Positions 43,167 to 54,719 are shown, counted from the first letter of the stretch. The stretch: DNA of 64,000 bases from Dendrolimus kikuchii (GCA_019925095.2 CM034406.1:17712888-17776887), one strand, 5' to 3'. Made by a program: numbers and translations. Notes: generated by a model from the sequence alone, not told the origin.

Positions 43167-45134
43167 ATTGGTTTTGTTACCCTCCACCGCCTCCTCGCGC
43201 GGCTCTTGCGGTTGTGGCTGCGGCTGGACTGGCGTGCTCGTCGCGGCTTTCTTCTTTTGCCCCTTCTTGGAGGGGCGGGCCTCACAAGGCCCACTTCCAA
43301 GCCGGTGCTTGGCCGACCTGCCCGCCGCCTCGCAGACACTGCAATGCGGCGAGGCTCGGCAGGTAGCGGCCCTATGACCGGCTTGGCCGCAGCGGTAACA
43401 TAACCCGCTGCGGTCCACTTCTGAGGTGCACCGAGCTACCACGTGTCCCTCGACGTGGCATCGGTAGCACCTCTGGGCCTTTACCGGCAGGGGCTTCACC
43501 ACTGCCGAGGCCCATCCCACCAATAGTTTGCGGCCTTCCAATTTTTTGGCTGCCGCCACCGGGCAGGTCGCGACTGTCGTGCCGAGGCCATCCGGTCCGA
43601 GCCGAATTCCGTTCGACCGGATGTGATCTACCGGGCAGTCGGCGGCCCGCGCGATGGCGGTCTCCACCTCGTCTGTCGTTGTGCAGTCATCCAGGCCCGA
43701 GACTATAACTCCTATAGTCTTCATGGGCCTGGATATGCTCACGTCCTCGGTATCGAGGACGCCTCGAAGACGCTCGGCTAGAGCGTCCGCCTTGGGGGCG
43801 CTAGATGTGCCCGGAAGCACGAGCATTCGCGCCCCCGTGCGCGCCGTTTTTAGCCGAACGCCTCCCTCGATACCGAGGTCGGCCAGCTTTATATTCTGTT
43901 TGGCCTTCTCGAGGAGGCCCCCGTACGAGACGCCCCTTTCCGCCGCCCCTGGCTTCAGGGTCAGGATAACGGCGGAGGATTTGGGCTCCCGCAGATTTGG
44001 GGGCCTCCTCTCGCTGGCCTTAGCTGACGAGGTGGTAGATGCCTTTTGTGTAGAAGGCCGCTTTTCTTTTTGCTGGGACTTATTTAGGGGCCCGTTCTTT
44101 CCCCGTGTGGCCGGCGGCTTTGCCTGTTTAGGCTTTCGCCGCCGGGTCACCGTTGCCCAACCTTCCGCAGATGCGGTTGAAGGGGGGGCTTCAGTTTGGA
44201 GTGGCGGGGCAGGCACTTCTTTTCGTGCGGCTGCCCCGCCTTTTGTCTTCGCCTTTTTTGGGGAGGGTAGAGGGGGATACTCCTCTACCGGGAGCACAGG
44301 TGAGTGCGTTGTCATGGTTGGAGGAGGGCGCATGGGTCTCGGCGGCGTGACTTGGGCCGGGCGCATGCGTTCCTCCCAGGCCGCGAACCTGGCCTCCATT
44401 AGTTGGACCAGGGTCGCGACCGTCGACTCATTTTGGGTCGCTGTCGTTGCCGGTGGTGGAGGCGGAAGTGGTGATTTGGTTACCACTATGGGACCTCCGC
44501 GTGGCATGGTGAGCTCCTTCCGGATGTTCACCAGCTCATTGCGGAGGTCCTCTATTTCCGCCTCCATTCTCTTGTTAGCTGCTCGAAGCAGCGCCACCTC
44601 CTGGGTGGCGGTGCGGTCGAGCAGCTCTTTAGACGCCTCGTCGACCGCCGCCACTGCCTCCTTGAGGGCCTTCTGCAGCGTCCCCTTAAGGCCCTTGGAG
44701 ACCTTGGCGACGCTCGCGACCACCGCCATAGAGTCCGAGATCTGCCTCTGCAGATCCTGGGCATGCTCCGTCTGAGCCTCCCGACTGGATAGATTGACGG
44801 CGGTGAAGCCGTCAGGTCTTTGTCGGGAGGCCCTTACGGTAGCCACCGCCTGAGCCCGCTCGACGATCTCGGACTCTATGCGAAGCTCTTCCTCCTTTTT
44901 CTGTGCCTCGGCAAGAGCTCGTCTGGCCTTGCCGAGGCCCACATACTGGCCGGTGGTAGGCGGCCTGCCCCTTTGCCGCTTGGCGGGCGTAGTGACGCCT
45001 TCTATGGCGTTTGACGGCTCAGCCGTTGTTTCGTCGGTCGATCGGACCGATCGGACCGAGCGAACCGACGAGCACGATGTCCTAGATGAGGACAGCGAGC
45101 GGGAACGTGTCCCCTTTTTCTTTCCGCTACCCAT
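43164..45134 (-). CDS. R1-clade ORF1: gag-like RNA-binding protein
   Basis: 656 residues, uninterrupted. The N-terminus is Ser/Arg-rich (residues 1-35). Predicted coiled-coil stretches are at about 67-100 (RRALAEAQKKEEELRIES) and 165-215 (KRMEAEIEDLRNELVNIRKE). A Pro-rich region spans about 225-310 and a Lys/Pro-rich linker about 315-395. A central domain (about 395-555) is followed by three zinc knuckles: C556-C559-H564-C569, C579-C582-H587-C592 (both CX2CX4HX4C) and a variant C598-C601-H610-C617. The C-terminus is Lys- and Gln/Pro-rich. ORF1 proteins of this clade package the element RNA into particles and deliver it to the nucleus. The start at 45134 is the first Met of the frame in good context with ORF2 coupling downstream. 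Confidence 0.92.
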   Translation of the reverse strand: MGSGKKKGTRSRSLSSSRTSCSSVRSVRSVRSTDETTAEPSNAIEGVTTPAKRQRGRPPTTGQYVGLGKARRALAEAQKKEEELRIESEIVERAQAVATVRASRQRPDGFTAVNLSSREAQTEHAQDLQRQISDSMAVVASVAKVSKGLKGTLQKALKEAVAAVDEASKELLDRTATQEVALLRAANKRMEAEIEDLRNELVNIRKELTMPRGGPIVVTKSPLPPPPPATTATQNESTVATLVQLMEARFAAWEERMRPAQVTPPRPMRPPPTMTTHSPVLPVEEYPPLPSPKKAKTKGGAAARKEVPAPPLQTEAPPSTASAEGWATVTRRRKPKQAKPPATRGKNGPLNKSQQKEKRPSTQKASTTSSAKASERRPPNLREPKSSAVILTLKPGAAERGVSYGGLLEKAKQNIKLADLGIEGGVRLKTARTGARMLVLPGTSSAPKADALAERLRGVLDTEDVSISRPMKTIGVIVSGLDDCTTTDEVETAIARAADCPVDHIRSNGIRLGPDGLGTTVATCPVAAAKKLEGRKLLVGWASAVVKPLPVKAQRCYRCHVEGHVVARCTSEVDRSGLCYRCGQAGHRAATCRASPHCSVCEAAGRSAKHRLGSGPCEARPSKKGQKKKAATSTPVQPQPQPQEPREEAVEGNKTN

Positions 45135-45985
45135 GACCGAGTGTTATGGTGGAGCGGAATTTAATAAAGGGGACATTAAATTGGGAGAAATTTTTAAAGG
45201 CGGAAAAGGGGCCTTTACGGGTGAGCTGGGTAGGGTCACAAATATAGCTTTGGATACTACTGAGTGAGCCCTATCCAGGGGGACAATAAAAGTTTTTGCC
45301 CAGAAAAATTCCCTTACCACCTAGGTCCAGACTACAGGGTGGGAATGGGAGGGCGCGATTTTTCCCCAAATCGGTCTGTTTTCTGGTGATAACAGGCCGA
45401 ATTTGGGTCGGATCGAGACGTGGCGCACACCAAACTGTAGGTCTTGAGGAGGCCTATAGTACAGTTGTCGCGGACCAGGGGTCGCCCTTGGAAAAACGGG
45501 AATTAAGGGTGAAAAACGGGAATTTATGAAATTTGGGAATTTGGGATGCGATTATTGAAGGCGCTATTAGGCGCACGGAGACGAGAGTGGTGTCGACGGA
45601 TAGCCCTCGACGAGCACTATCCGATGATGCCAAAAAAGAGGGGGGTGACAATAGAAAAAACTCGAATTTGTCAATGAAAACCGAATTTTCTGGGGAAAAA
45701 TCACCAGAAAACCGGTGTACCAAGGACGATTCGGGCCAACGAGGTATCCTTGGAAAGGTCTTGAAGAGACCTATCCAATGGTATAAGAAACTATATATGT
45801 GTAGGAACAAAAATAAAAATTTGGCCAGGGGGGAACCTATGAAATTACAAATGAAATTTTTAGAAGTCCGATTTCTCTAAAAATCGGTGGAAAAATCTAG
45901 CAAAAACTACTATTAAGACGATTTAGAACCTAAACGAAACGAACAGAACACAATTCGACAGGGGAACCCTAAGAACGCTTAGTCA
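45135..45985 (-). other. Putative 5' UTR of the R1-clade element
   Basis: Less AT-rich than the flanking DNA, with short self-complementary pieces (GTCGACGGATAGCC / CACTATCCGATG). Frames of about 115 codons on both strands show no known motif. R1-clade promoters are internal to the 5' UTR. The right boundary is uncertain by about 50 bp. Confidence 0.5.
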
Positions 45986-46317
45986 TTTTAACTCAACCGT
46001 AACGCTTGTGATTTTGTAATTTTCGTCTGTGTGTCTTTGTATGTCATAGGCATTATTCTTAGAAACTATTAGTTAACGTCTACATAGATGCAATTTGATA
46101 ACAAGGTGAAAGTATATGGCGTATATATACCATACATATGAAAAATACTATGTACATCTCCGTTATTGAAGGACTAAACCTAATTTTAATAATCAGTCAA
46201 TTCTCAGAGCTGTGAAGATAAAACATGAACATGAAAACATTTGAACAAAGTAATGCTCACATTTAGGTATTATATGATTAGTAGTACCTTGATAATACCA
46301 GCCAGCAGAAACTGACT
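45986..46317. other. AT-rich stretch without recognised features
   Basis: Nothing assigned to the right of the R1 element. Confidence 0.35.
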
Positions 46318-46520
46318 ATACCAGTAAACCTGCCACGCTCTTCTCATAAATCGGTTATATAGATGTGCAGGTTTCATCACTGTATTTTTTGTACACATCT
46401 GGTGATTGTAAAAGTATGGAACTTAGGTTAGAATAAGTGCATAAACCGTGCATACTTCCCAACCAGGATTTAAAACCCACGTCATAGGAGTGAACTAGGA
46501 GTATTTTAGAAGCCACTATG
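46318..46520 (-). mobile_element. tRNA-headed SINE, degenerate copy
   Basis: On the - strand: GGGAAGTATGCACGGTTTAT, TTTTACAATCACC, TGATGAAACCTGCACATC, ACCGATTTATGAG and GAGCGTGGCAGG follow the order of the copy at 23718. The head is poorly kept. Confidence 0.5.
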
Positions 46521-48183
46521 ATTTAATATAAATATATTAGTATAAATTAATGCAAACATAAGCATAGGTAATATTTAATTATTTATCAGTATATCATTCA
46601 TAATAATTTAATAGCTTAGAATAAAATTAAACATCTGATAATATTACATATACACTTCTTAATTAAGCTAATCTAGGCATACCTTAACTAATTTTAAATA
46701 TAAGCAAAAAATATTATTTATTTTCAGGTTTAAAAATAATATTATAATATATTTGTCTGTGACTTCAAAATAAGTGCCAAATTTTGAGTCAAAACTGCTG
46801 TTTTACAGGATTTCTTAATCATAAACAACCGTATGTAGATTTTTTACCTGTTTGTCAGAAAGTTGGCATAACATCTCAACAATGTTGAACATTAAAACAA
46901 GCGTTTTATTTAAAAAATATATCAACGTAATTATGCTCCACTTAGATATCTTGCAGCGTTCAGAAGATATGAATACAATTATGTAAATATTTATAGTTAG
47001 TAAAAATATTTATAACAGCTACTGCCATCTAGCGGTTATTGTAACCAATATGCCTCGTCTGTAGTAGAAAATTCTCAAGTACTGTGAAGGCTTATTTCAT
47101 TCGAGGCTGTTTTTGATAATTTCTACTTCGTCAAAATTCTGTACTTTTTTTATTCACACAATATTTGGAATTAGAATAAAACTAAAATAATAAAGATTTT
47201 TTTAAATGATTATTAGTTATTCATATAATATACTTCTACATATAGAATGCTGAGCCTAGTTCACGTCTTTTACGGGTAAGGAGTCCAGAAGGCTGGCTAG
47301 TGAATTCTGTACTCATATTTTGATTTTTTAGAGTACAAAACAAGTGCAATTTATCCATATCACACGCAATACGTACGAAGTCACACGCATAATAATTTTT
47401 AACAAAATTTGGTAGATTATTTAGGTAGTCTCATGAATGGCAAATATTACATTTACAGGATGACTAACCTCTCTGTGAAGTAGTAAGATTCTACCAGTGC
47501 CTTATTAAGAAAAAAAAACTAATATAATTAACTGTTTGACATAAGTCTAGTATATTTTGATTATCTTGTTAAAAATAATAACCAATATAAAAGCCAGCTT
47601 TCTATGCACACTGTTCTGCAATAGTGGTTTGGTTCGGCTGGATCGATTTTAGTTGATAGTTTTTTATAGTGTATAATTTGTTAAGCATGTTATTAGTAGG
47701 TATTAGTTTTATTTTAATTTGCTAATATAGTTTATTATAGGGTATTAGGTATTTTAAGGTTTTACTTTTAGTATATTTATAATAAGACTTTTAATGTCCA
47801 CATTGTACTTTCTCTAATAAATTTCTTACTAATTTATATGACTTTGCTGAAATGAATTTAGATAATTTGAACATAGTTTTATCATCGAAATCAATTTTTG
47901 TTGTGTCAAATTGTTGTAAATAATAAATATAACATGCATGTTTAAATCGACTAGCGCTCCATAGACCATCAATCAACTGTTACAAAGCAAATGTTATTTC
48001 AAATGATGTTGTAAGAGTACAAGCTGAGGTCGATGTACATGTGAAGGTAAACGTGGTTTACATTAGATTCTAAGTCCTAAGCTGCTTCAGGTAACTTGAT
48101 TTTTGAACAAGGTGGGTTTAGATGCATGTCTATATTCCATGTAACGTCAAAATTGTAGATAATAACAAGATAAACATATACGT
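46521..48183. other. 1.7-kb AT-rich stretch without assigned features
   Basis: GCTGAGCCTAG...TCCAGAAGGCTGGCTAG at about 47248-47300 weakly resembles the LINE relic at 12255-12500 in reverse. Otherwise nothing. Confidence 0.35.
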
Positions 48184-48271
48184 TCTTATTCATATCGAGT
48201 TACAGCTTGTAAGCTTTTTTTAAGAACCTTAAAGAGGCTTTTAAAATTTGCTCTATCTCGATATGTATATG
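48184..48271. repeat. Short palindromic MITE-like repeat, copy 2
   Basis: TTCTTATTCATATCGAG on the left pairs with CTCGATATGTATATGA on the right. Same family as 216-289. Confidence 0.5.
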
Positions 48272-48454
48272 ACTAATATTATATAAGATTCTAGTTTAAT
48301 GCTTTGCAATGATGTAACCTGTACCGTGATCTTAAGGATTCAGTGTTTCAGGATTCAGTATTATTATTATTAATAAAATTGTTCCTAAATATAAATTTTT
48401 AAAAAACAACGTTTCATATTATACGATTTATAATGTGCAATATCTAGTCAAAAT

Positions 48455-48615
48455 GTTAAGGCGATATTTGATGGTTCATTTGTATATTTCATTTTGGATG
48501 AATCAACCAAAGTGATCCATATAAACATGAAATTGAATCCTTAAATGTCATTAAATGCCGGCTTGTCCTTTCAGTTCTATTCTTTTCAATCAAAATTTAG
48601 TTGATCCGTCTAATA
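48455..48615 (-). repeat. MITE-like family M2, copy
   Basis: On the - strand: GATATTAGACGGATCAAC, AGAACTGAAAGGACAAGC, ATGGATCACTTTGGTTG and AATGAACCATCAAATATCG. It defines the family together with 2346-3072 and 12605-12790. Confidence 0.5.
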
Positions 48616-48699
48616 TCAGCATTATCGCTTCTTTCTGTATAATGTTGTCCCATAACTGAATTTTCAAAAGCAATTACTGGGCGACATCTGTTGCTGGGT

Positions 48700-48900
48700 T
48701 TGACGGCTTCTATAGCCTAGTGGTCTAAGTGTTGGCGCACTATTTCAGATGCAACACATAGTTCCGAGTTCTATTCACGTCTAGGAAATTTTGTTGATGA
48801 ACTTTTCATAATTTAGTCTGGTCTGAATGTTTTGGATTAGCCTCACAGTTTTTCGTTTTATATTACCTATTACAAGCGTAACTTCCATGATTTATTTATA
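48700..48900 (+). mobile_element. Second tRNA-headed SINE-like sequence
   Basis: TATAGCCTAGTGGTCTAAG contains TAGCCTAGTGG, a full match to the polymerase III A box. GAGTTCTATTCACG about 55 bp downstream resembles a B box with one mismatch. The fold expected of a working tRNA is not kept, so a SINE head is more likely than a tRNA gene. No second copy in the window. Confidence 0.45.
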
Positions 48901-49169
48901 GAATAAACCTTTGCGAACTGTCTATCAAGTTTTTTTTTAGTATATAAGCATTAAACGCGCCCGTGGAATAATTCCAAATTATAAACCGATAGCTATGGCA
49001 CCAAACAACCCATCATATTTTCCAGAACAGCTAAGGTGCGGTTGACATATGAGGTATATATAGCATGCTCTACAATAGTAGACAAAGGTGTCTTAGTTCA
49101 TACAGCCAATTGTGATGTATAAATCTTCGTATTGCTCAGCTGAATTGTAAGTCCTCAACTGACGCCGTT

Positions 49170-49386
49170 AAACGGAGTTCTTGTGAAAACTCGAAAGGCC
49201 ATATTTGACTATACAGTTCACATTTCTCACAAAAACAATTACTAGGTACTCAAAAACTATCAATATCCTACAACTATTGAACAATAGTTGATGTTAAGTT
49301 AATTGAGCCATTTTTAAAGTATACACATTTTTAGAAAATAAAACTGCACATTACAACGTCGCCTTTCGGTTGCCGCCAAAAATTCT
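49170..49386 (+). mobile_element. Solo arm of the long-inverted-repeat element
   Basis: CTCGAAAGGCCATATTTGAC, CAATATCCTACAACTATTG and AAAATAAAACTGCACATTAC, then CGCCTTTCGGTTGCCGCC match the left arm of 31781-32770. No partner arm nearby. Confidence 0.65.
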
Positions 49387-50404
49387 CCTACAAAGACAAT
49401 TTTTATACACTTTTACCAATATTTTTTTTATTTTTAAATGAAACTATACATACCTAGAGGGATCGAAGTATGTTTTTCCATGCTAGAGCAAAACATCATT
49501 CTTCAAACTCCGTAATTGAGGTTGAACAATTGCATACCTTCCATGTCCAAGAATTTTGTACTGTTACAACCTCACGCCGACAAAAGTGGATTCACACCTG
49601 CATACCGTAAAAGCACTTTATTACCTTTCGGCATTTGGACTTCTTTTGTTTACTTTGTGTTTAAAATTTGTGATTAGAAAACAGCCCATTGTGCTTCTGC
49701 ATTACGTTTGGACCTATTGCGTTCGGTTATATTTGTACCTGTGTTATACGTGTTTGTATAGTTCTAATAAACTCCTGAAGGAGGACTCCTCCTAATAATA
49801 GAGTCCTGCAACTCGTAACAGTATAAAAGAAAATATATGTTATTTTATTCAGAAACAAAAAAATACATAGTTTAATGCACAGGAAGAAAGAAAAACGTGT
49901 GAACAATAGTCTCTCGCAACAAGAAAATAAATAATTAAGTTTGAGCATAATTAATTAATTAAACAAAATTTTCAAGCGAAACTCGTAATCTGTTTTATCC
50001 ATTATTTTTGTATTTCATTTAATTAAAATTATGTTCAGATTACTAATTATCTCTCTGAAACATATTTCTTTGATGATACAATAGATTGAATTAATTTGTT
50101 TTTTTAAATATGTTCCAATCACATTGTAGGTACCGTGATGTATAAAAGCTGATTTACATTGATTTATTGATCCAGCTACTGACTGCAAATTTGAAGGAAG
50201 CAAGTGCTGACGTCATGCTGGCATCGTGTAAATTGATCTGAAGTCAGTACAGCGCTACCAAGTTTGTCTGAATCCAATATTCCTGATTGAGTATTTTAAA
50301 GTCAGTCCGCTCCACAAGGCAGTTGCTGATAAATGTAACAGCCTTAAGTATTCTTACTACGACCGTGTTATAGGGCTAGAAGTAATTAGAAATGCAATTC
50401 GCGT
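49387..50404. other. Stretch with one minor repeat fragment
   Basis: 49590-49665 (ACCTGCATACCG, TTTGTTTACTTTGTGTTTAA) is a relative of 18640-18735. The remainder is AT-rich and unassigned. Confidence 0.4.
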
Positions 50405-51075
50405 ATATCCGATAATAATAATAATACTTACTTACTACACCCCCGTCCCGCAGGGGGGCTTTGTGGCGAAGCCTTAGGTGAGTAGCGACACCTCGTACCT
50501 GACTCCGGGGGCCAAGACAATGCCCCCACCTCCGTGCTTGCCTTAGCCAGCCGGCACGGAGTAGAGATCGCTAGAGCTAAGACTCAAGCTCCAGGGGTGG
50601 AAGTGATAAATGGCATCACGTCAGATGTAGCTACGGTGGACCTGCCGTCCACCTCTCTACACCCCTTAGCCACTCACACCCATGTTGCCCCTGCCTTCTA
50701 TGGCATTTTTAGGGGCCCATGCAGGGAGTGGCAAGTCACCGTCTGCCCATTTTTCCATGTTCCCCGAACATTGCGACGGGCAGACGCCATAGTCCCCATA
50801 TTCCCAGACCCCTGGTACCACTAGCAGTTCACCCCAATAGCCCGGTACTTTTTGTCCTCATTTCCTACAATAGTCCTACACTGGCCGGGGCTTGTCCTTG
50901 GGTGCATCACTATATGTTGTAGACAGGGATAATCGCCGGTCAGTGTCACGCCACATTTACATTAAATTTGTCACGGGGCCTCTAAGTGTTGGCCTTCCCA
51001 TGGCCCCACGCAAGCCTTCCAAATGTCCGGGCCATTTTTATGGCCCGTGGTCTCAAAAGACAAACAATCATAATA
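50405..51075 (-). mobile_element. GC-rich repeat, probable LINE 3' segment
   Basis: A GC-rich block ending at the left in (ATA)n at 50415-50430, which on the - strand is a (TAT)n tail after CTGCGGGACGGGGGTGTAG. This suggests the 3' end of a retroelement on the - strand. Nothing coding is recognised, and the frames across it show no motif. The assignment to a LINE is inference from the tail. Confidence 0.4.
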
Positions 51076-51439
51076 CTTAAATTGTCAATGGCATGGTACA
51101 ATAACACATGCGTTTATATGATCTAAGAACAGATGTTATGTTCACAGGCGTATCACATGTCATTAGCTAAAGGTGTACTTTATAATTTTATTTAATTCTG
51201 AATATTAATTTTAATCTACTTAGCCTAAATCCACTACGTTATTACACTATGTAATTAATTGTGTAATACATTGCAATTATTAAAAAAATTCAAATACATC
51301 TTATAACACAATAGTCAGCTGTAAACTTTAAATTCACTGAAATTTTTCACTCTTTACGAACACGAACATCGTGTCGGGCAAGTATGACATGAGGACATTT
51401 AAGGAGAGTGTTATAAAATTTCTTCGAGCCTAGCGACTC
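51076..51439. other. AT-rich stretch without recognised features
   Basis: Nothing assigned. Confidence 0.35.
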
Positions 51440-51785
51440 GGTGACCACGCGTCTGGTGTTGCGAACGTCCATAGAGAATGGTAACCACTTTTTTTATTTT
51501 TTATTGCAGGAGATCAGCAGACAGGCAGACGGCCCACTTGATGGAAAGCGGTTACCATCGCCTATGGACATTTGCAACACCAAAGTTGCTACAAATCCGC
51601 TGCTGCTCTCTTATGGGAGACTGGAACAAGGTCACTAATGCCGGAATATAACTCAAGGTTGTTATGGCGACATACTTTAGACCAGGGGTGGTAGCCATCC
51701 AGTCGGGCAAATGCCCTACCACCTGGCTTACCACTTTCCATTGAGTGGGCCGTCTGCCTGTTTCCTTTTGTATGGCAAAAAAATA
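51440..51785. mobile_element. Family A retroposon nested inside another tail copy
   Basis: 51440-51486 (TGGTGTTGCGAACGTCCATA, AATGGTAACCACT) and 51725-51785 (TTTCCATTGAGTGGGCCG, GTCTGCCTGTTTCC) are the two halves of a + strand family tail. Between them, 51487-51724 is a family A copy on the - strand, starting CCAGGTGGTAGGGCATTTGC and ending with its poly(A) (T-run 51489-51503). TAACCACT/TTACCACT at the junctions is the likely target duplication. Confidence 0.7.
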
Positions 51786-52999
51786 CCTTAACATGCCGCT
51801 ATTATTAAATATGCCACAATTCAAAATCTTTTTCGAGCTAATAAATGACATGACTAATGATATTCTATACACTTAATTATAGTTGAATTGAATGTCATCT
51901 TTATATTTTACTACCTATACAAGCCGCATTGAATTACGAACATGCAGATGGCACTGCACGTCAACAAAGCGAGCGCCCTGAAATCAACTGGCATTTAGCG
52001 CTAGGATGTGGATGAATATATCCAGGGTTGGATTTGGTTAAGCTGAAAACGATAGCATAAAATTTTTTAAAAGATAGTATTTGTAAAAAATTATAGTACA
52101 CTTTATTATTTTGAATTAAAAATACCTAAAGATGAAATCAACAGGAGTTTACATAAAATTTAGTCCTCTTCCAAGTTTATCAGTTCTTCAATATTAGTTT
52201 CATCCTCAGAAATGAACCTATGAACTCTATTACCTACTTCATAGAGAGCAATATGCAAACTTACTGTTCGAACAATTAAAATGTCAGAAGAAAAAGTATA
52301 ATTCACGGGAACTCCCCGTAAATAGTTCATGGATGACGATTTATAATCTGTATTCTTCGACTACAGATTAGACAACGTGATTACATCTCAATGAACTTTT
52401 TTTTAAATGTTGGGTTAGCACCGAAGCGTTATCGAGATATACTGGATAATGTAAGACAGCATAGCGTTCCACTTTATCTACATGCTTGTCATATTCGTAA
52501 TACGAATCTACGAAATTGGCTATTTTAACCCCTCTGGTAAATAGTTAAACCATGCGAAGCTATAAATAAGAAAAGGCTCGGCATTTCACTTATAGTTTTA
52601 AGGAATTAAATAAATGACATTTTTAATAATGTCAAATATAGTAGTAGTATAATAAATACATGAATTGTATTTATTAAAACGTTCAATAAGTTGCCATTGT
52701 CAAGAAATTTTCAGATTTGCATTTGAACTGTATCAGAATGCGTAATCTATCTCTACTGCAGTGCGTGTGAGACCTAATCAGCACCACAAAAACGACTTTG
52801 AAAAAAAAACGGACGGAACAATTTTTGAAGCTAGTACATGTACCTATATGTATTTATTTTTGTCATACATGGAAATATAGGTATGACCGACCTCCCGCAC
52901 TGAAGTAAATCATGCTTTTGGACGCCGCACTGACTATAAAAATACACGTAAGAGATCCTTAACATAAAGCCCCCCTTAAAGCATTGATCATTTTTTTAT
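51786..52999. other. 1.2-kb AT-rich stretch without recognised features
   Basis: No exon or repeat family assigned. Confidence 0.4.
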
Positions 53000-53724
53000 G
53001 TTTATGGCTTGGCAACTAGGCCTAAAGGCCTAGTTAAAAGTCAGAGCACTGATCGTGTTAAGTATTGATTGAAGATAATTTTTTATTCCTAAATTTAAGC
53101 TTGTCTATGATAAATAAAGCTTTAAAATTGGAACTTAAAAATTAGAACAGCTCTATCTGTAAAATCGGTAAAAACCACAGTATCTATGCATTTTGATTAA
53201 TTCATTAATTATGCATATTGGAATTAGTCAATAATTCCTAATCAACTCTGGTCGTGGTGGTCATAGGACTGGTACTTATCTCGCACAGCGGATCAATATG
53301 CAGATCCAGCGACGTAACGTAGCCTGCCTTTTGGACAGTATAACGTAGTGTTAAATTCTCTTTGCTGAGCAGTTTACCCGTAGAAGACTGTGACATAGAC
53401 TATGTTAAGAGATTTTATCTGTGCAGTAACGAAATACTCGTATGAATACAAAATTTCGGAGTTTTTGGCGGGAAATGAAAGGGGGGACGGACGTTGTGCT
53501 GTACAGTTTTATTTTCTAAAAATGTGTAAAATAACTCTAAAATGAACAATAGTTGTAGGATATTGATAGTTTTTGAGTAGTAATTATATGTTTTTGCGAG
53601 AAATATGAACTGTATAGTCAAATGTGGCCTTCCTAGTTCTTATAAGAACTCCGTTGAATGATGTCGATTGTAGCCTACGATACAACGGCGTCTGGCTTAA
53701 AGGCCTAGTTGCCAAGCCTTAAAC
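53000..53724. mobile_element. Long-inverted-repeat element, deleted left arm
   Basis: The left tip GTTTATGGCTTGGCAACTAG and the right arm 53457-53724 (ending GCCAAGCCTTAAAC) define a 725-bp relative of 31781-32770. The left arm keeps only its outer 25 bp or so. The centre differs and has no recognisable frame. Confidence 0.7.
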
Positions 53725-53780
53725 TTCAAAAAAAAAAATGAATACAATTTCCTGCAACCACCACTAACCCACACTACAAA

Positions 53781-54023
53781 ACACCCCACAGCCAGGAGGC
53801 AGGGTATTTGTCCTCCTGGATGGCCAGCACCCCTGGTTCCGAGTATGCCACCATAACGAGCGTGAGTTGTGTTCCGTCATTAGTGGTCAGGTTCCAGTCT
53901 CCCTTTAGAGGGCGGTAGCATATTGGTTGTATCTTTGTTGTTACAAATGTCTATAGGCCATGATAACAGATTTTTATCAGGTGGGCCGTCTGCCTGTTTG
54001 CTGAACTCATGCAATAAAAAAAA
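53781..54023 (+). mobile_element. Tail-sharing retroposon family A, copy
   Basis: CCCACAGCCAGGAGGCAGGG, CATAACGAGCGTGAGTTGTG and GGTGGGCCGTCTGCCTGTTT, then GCAATAAAAAAAA ending at 54023. Confidence 0.7.
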
Positions 54024-54657
54024 GAGTTTAATTCAGAAAAGAATGCTGTATTACTGATCTTAACAACATTATTTTGTACGTTTTCATTTATTACAACTCA
54101 AATTAAATTATAAACTAAACTACCTTAAAATATTTATGTATTATATATACATACTAACAGTAAAACTAAATATAAATTATAGATAACGAAATTACTCCAC
54201 AAACCACTACCGCTCATTGGCAACGTTCCCAAAAGGCTGGTGGGGGTACCGCGCGAGGCTTACTCCCGCCAATATTATTTATGGTTAAAATAAAGGTCAG
54301 CTAGTTAGTCACGTGAGGTAGGTGTGTCTTCTAAGCGTTGGGCGCTATTTCCTTACAGTTTCAATTTTTGTCTTTATAAATTAAGATTGGTTAAAGTTTT
54401 CGATTTTGAAATTGTATTATCACTTAATAATCAACAGGGTAGTTGCCAGTCAAATGAATTAAAATACTTTTTATCATATAACAAAACTCCGAAGCCGCCT
54501 GGATTTTGTTTGAGCGTAGTAAGTTAAAACGGATATCTCTTTAACGAGTCAAATAGTTATAGAAATTATTTCTATTACGATGTTATAGAAGTACGATGGT
54601 ATTTTAACTCCTATTCTTTTATGATATACTTAAAATTAAATGTAAATACTATTACAA
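54024..54657. other. AT-rich stretch without recognised features
   Basis: 54210-54280 is moderately GC-rich; no exon supported. Confidence 0.35.
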
Positions 54658-54663
54658 TTTATT
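54658..54663 (-). terminator. Poly(A) signal of the proline-rich exon
   Basis: AATAAA on the - strand, 57 bp beyond the stop codon at 54722-54720. Confidence 0.5.
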
Positions 54664-54719
54664 GTAACATGTGTTTCATCTACCTAATTCTTTATGTGAG
54701 CTGAGGGACTAGGTATGAG

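Larger units (their letters stand above)
39669..45985 (-). mobile_element. Complete-looking R1-clade non-LTR retrotransposon
   Basis: On the - strand in order: a 5' UTR of about 850 bp, ORF1 (45134-43164), ORF2 (43164-39997), a 315-bp 3' UTR and a 12-nt poly(A) (T-run at 39670-39681). ORF1 has three zinc knuckles and ORF2 has an APE-type endonuclease before the RT and a Cys/His motif after it, the layout of the R1 clade. The block is GC-rich against an AT-rich host. No stop or frameshift interrupts either ORF, so the copy is young. The 5' border (45900-46000) was placed only by base composition and no target duplication was found. The 3' flank is a repeat also present at 8440-8530. SART1, TRAS, R1 and Waldo belong to the same clade; I cannot say which lineage this is. 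Confidence 0.85.

Noticed and set aside
43654..44775. 373-codon open frame on the + strand
   Set aside because: It is antisense to the zinc-knuckle ORF1 in GC-rich DNA, where stops are rare; composition is Ser/Ala/Arg-rich with no motif.
48700..48790. Functional tRNA gene
   Set aside because: A- and B-box-like sites are present but the acceptor and anticodon stems do not pair as required.
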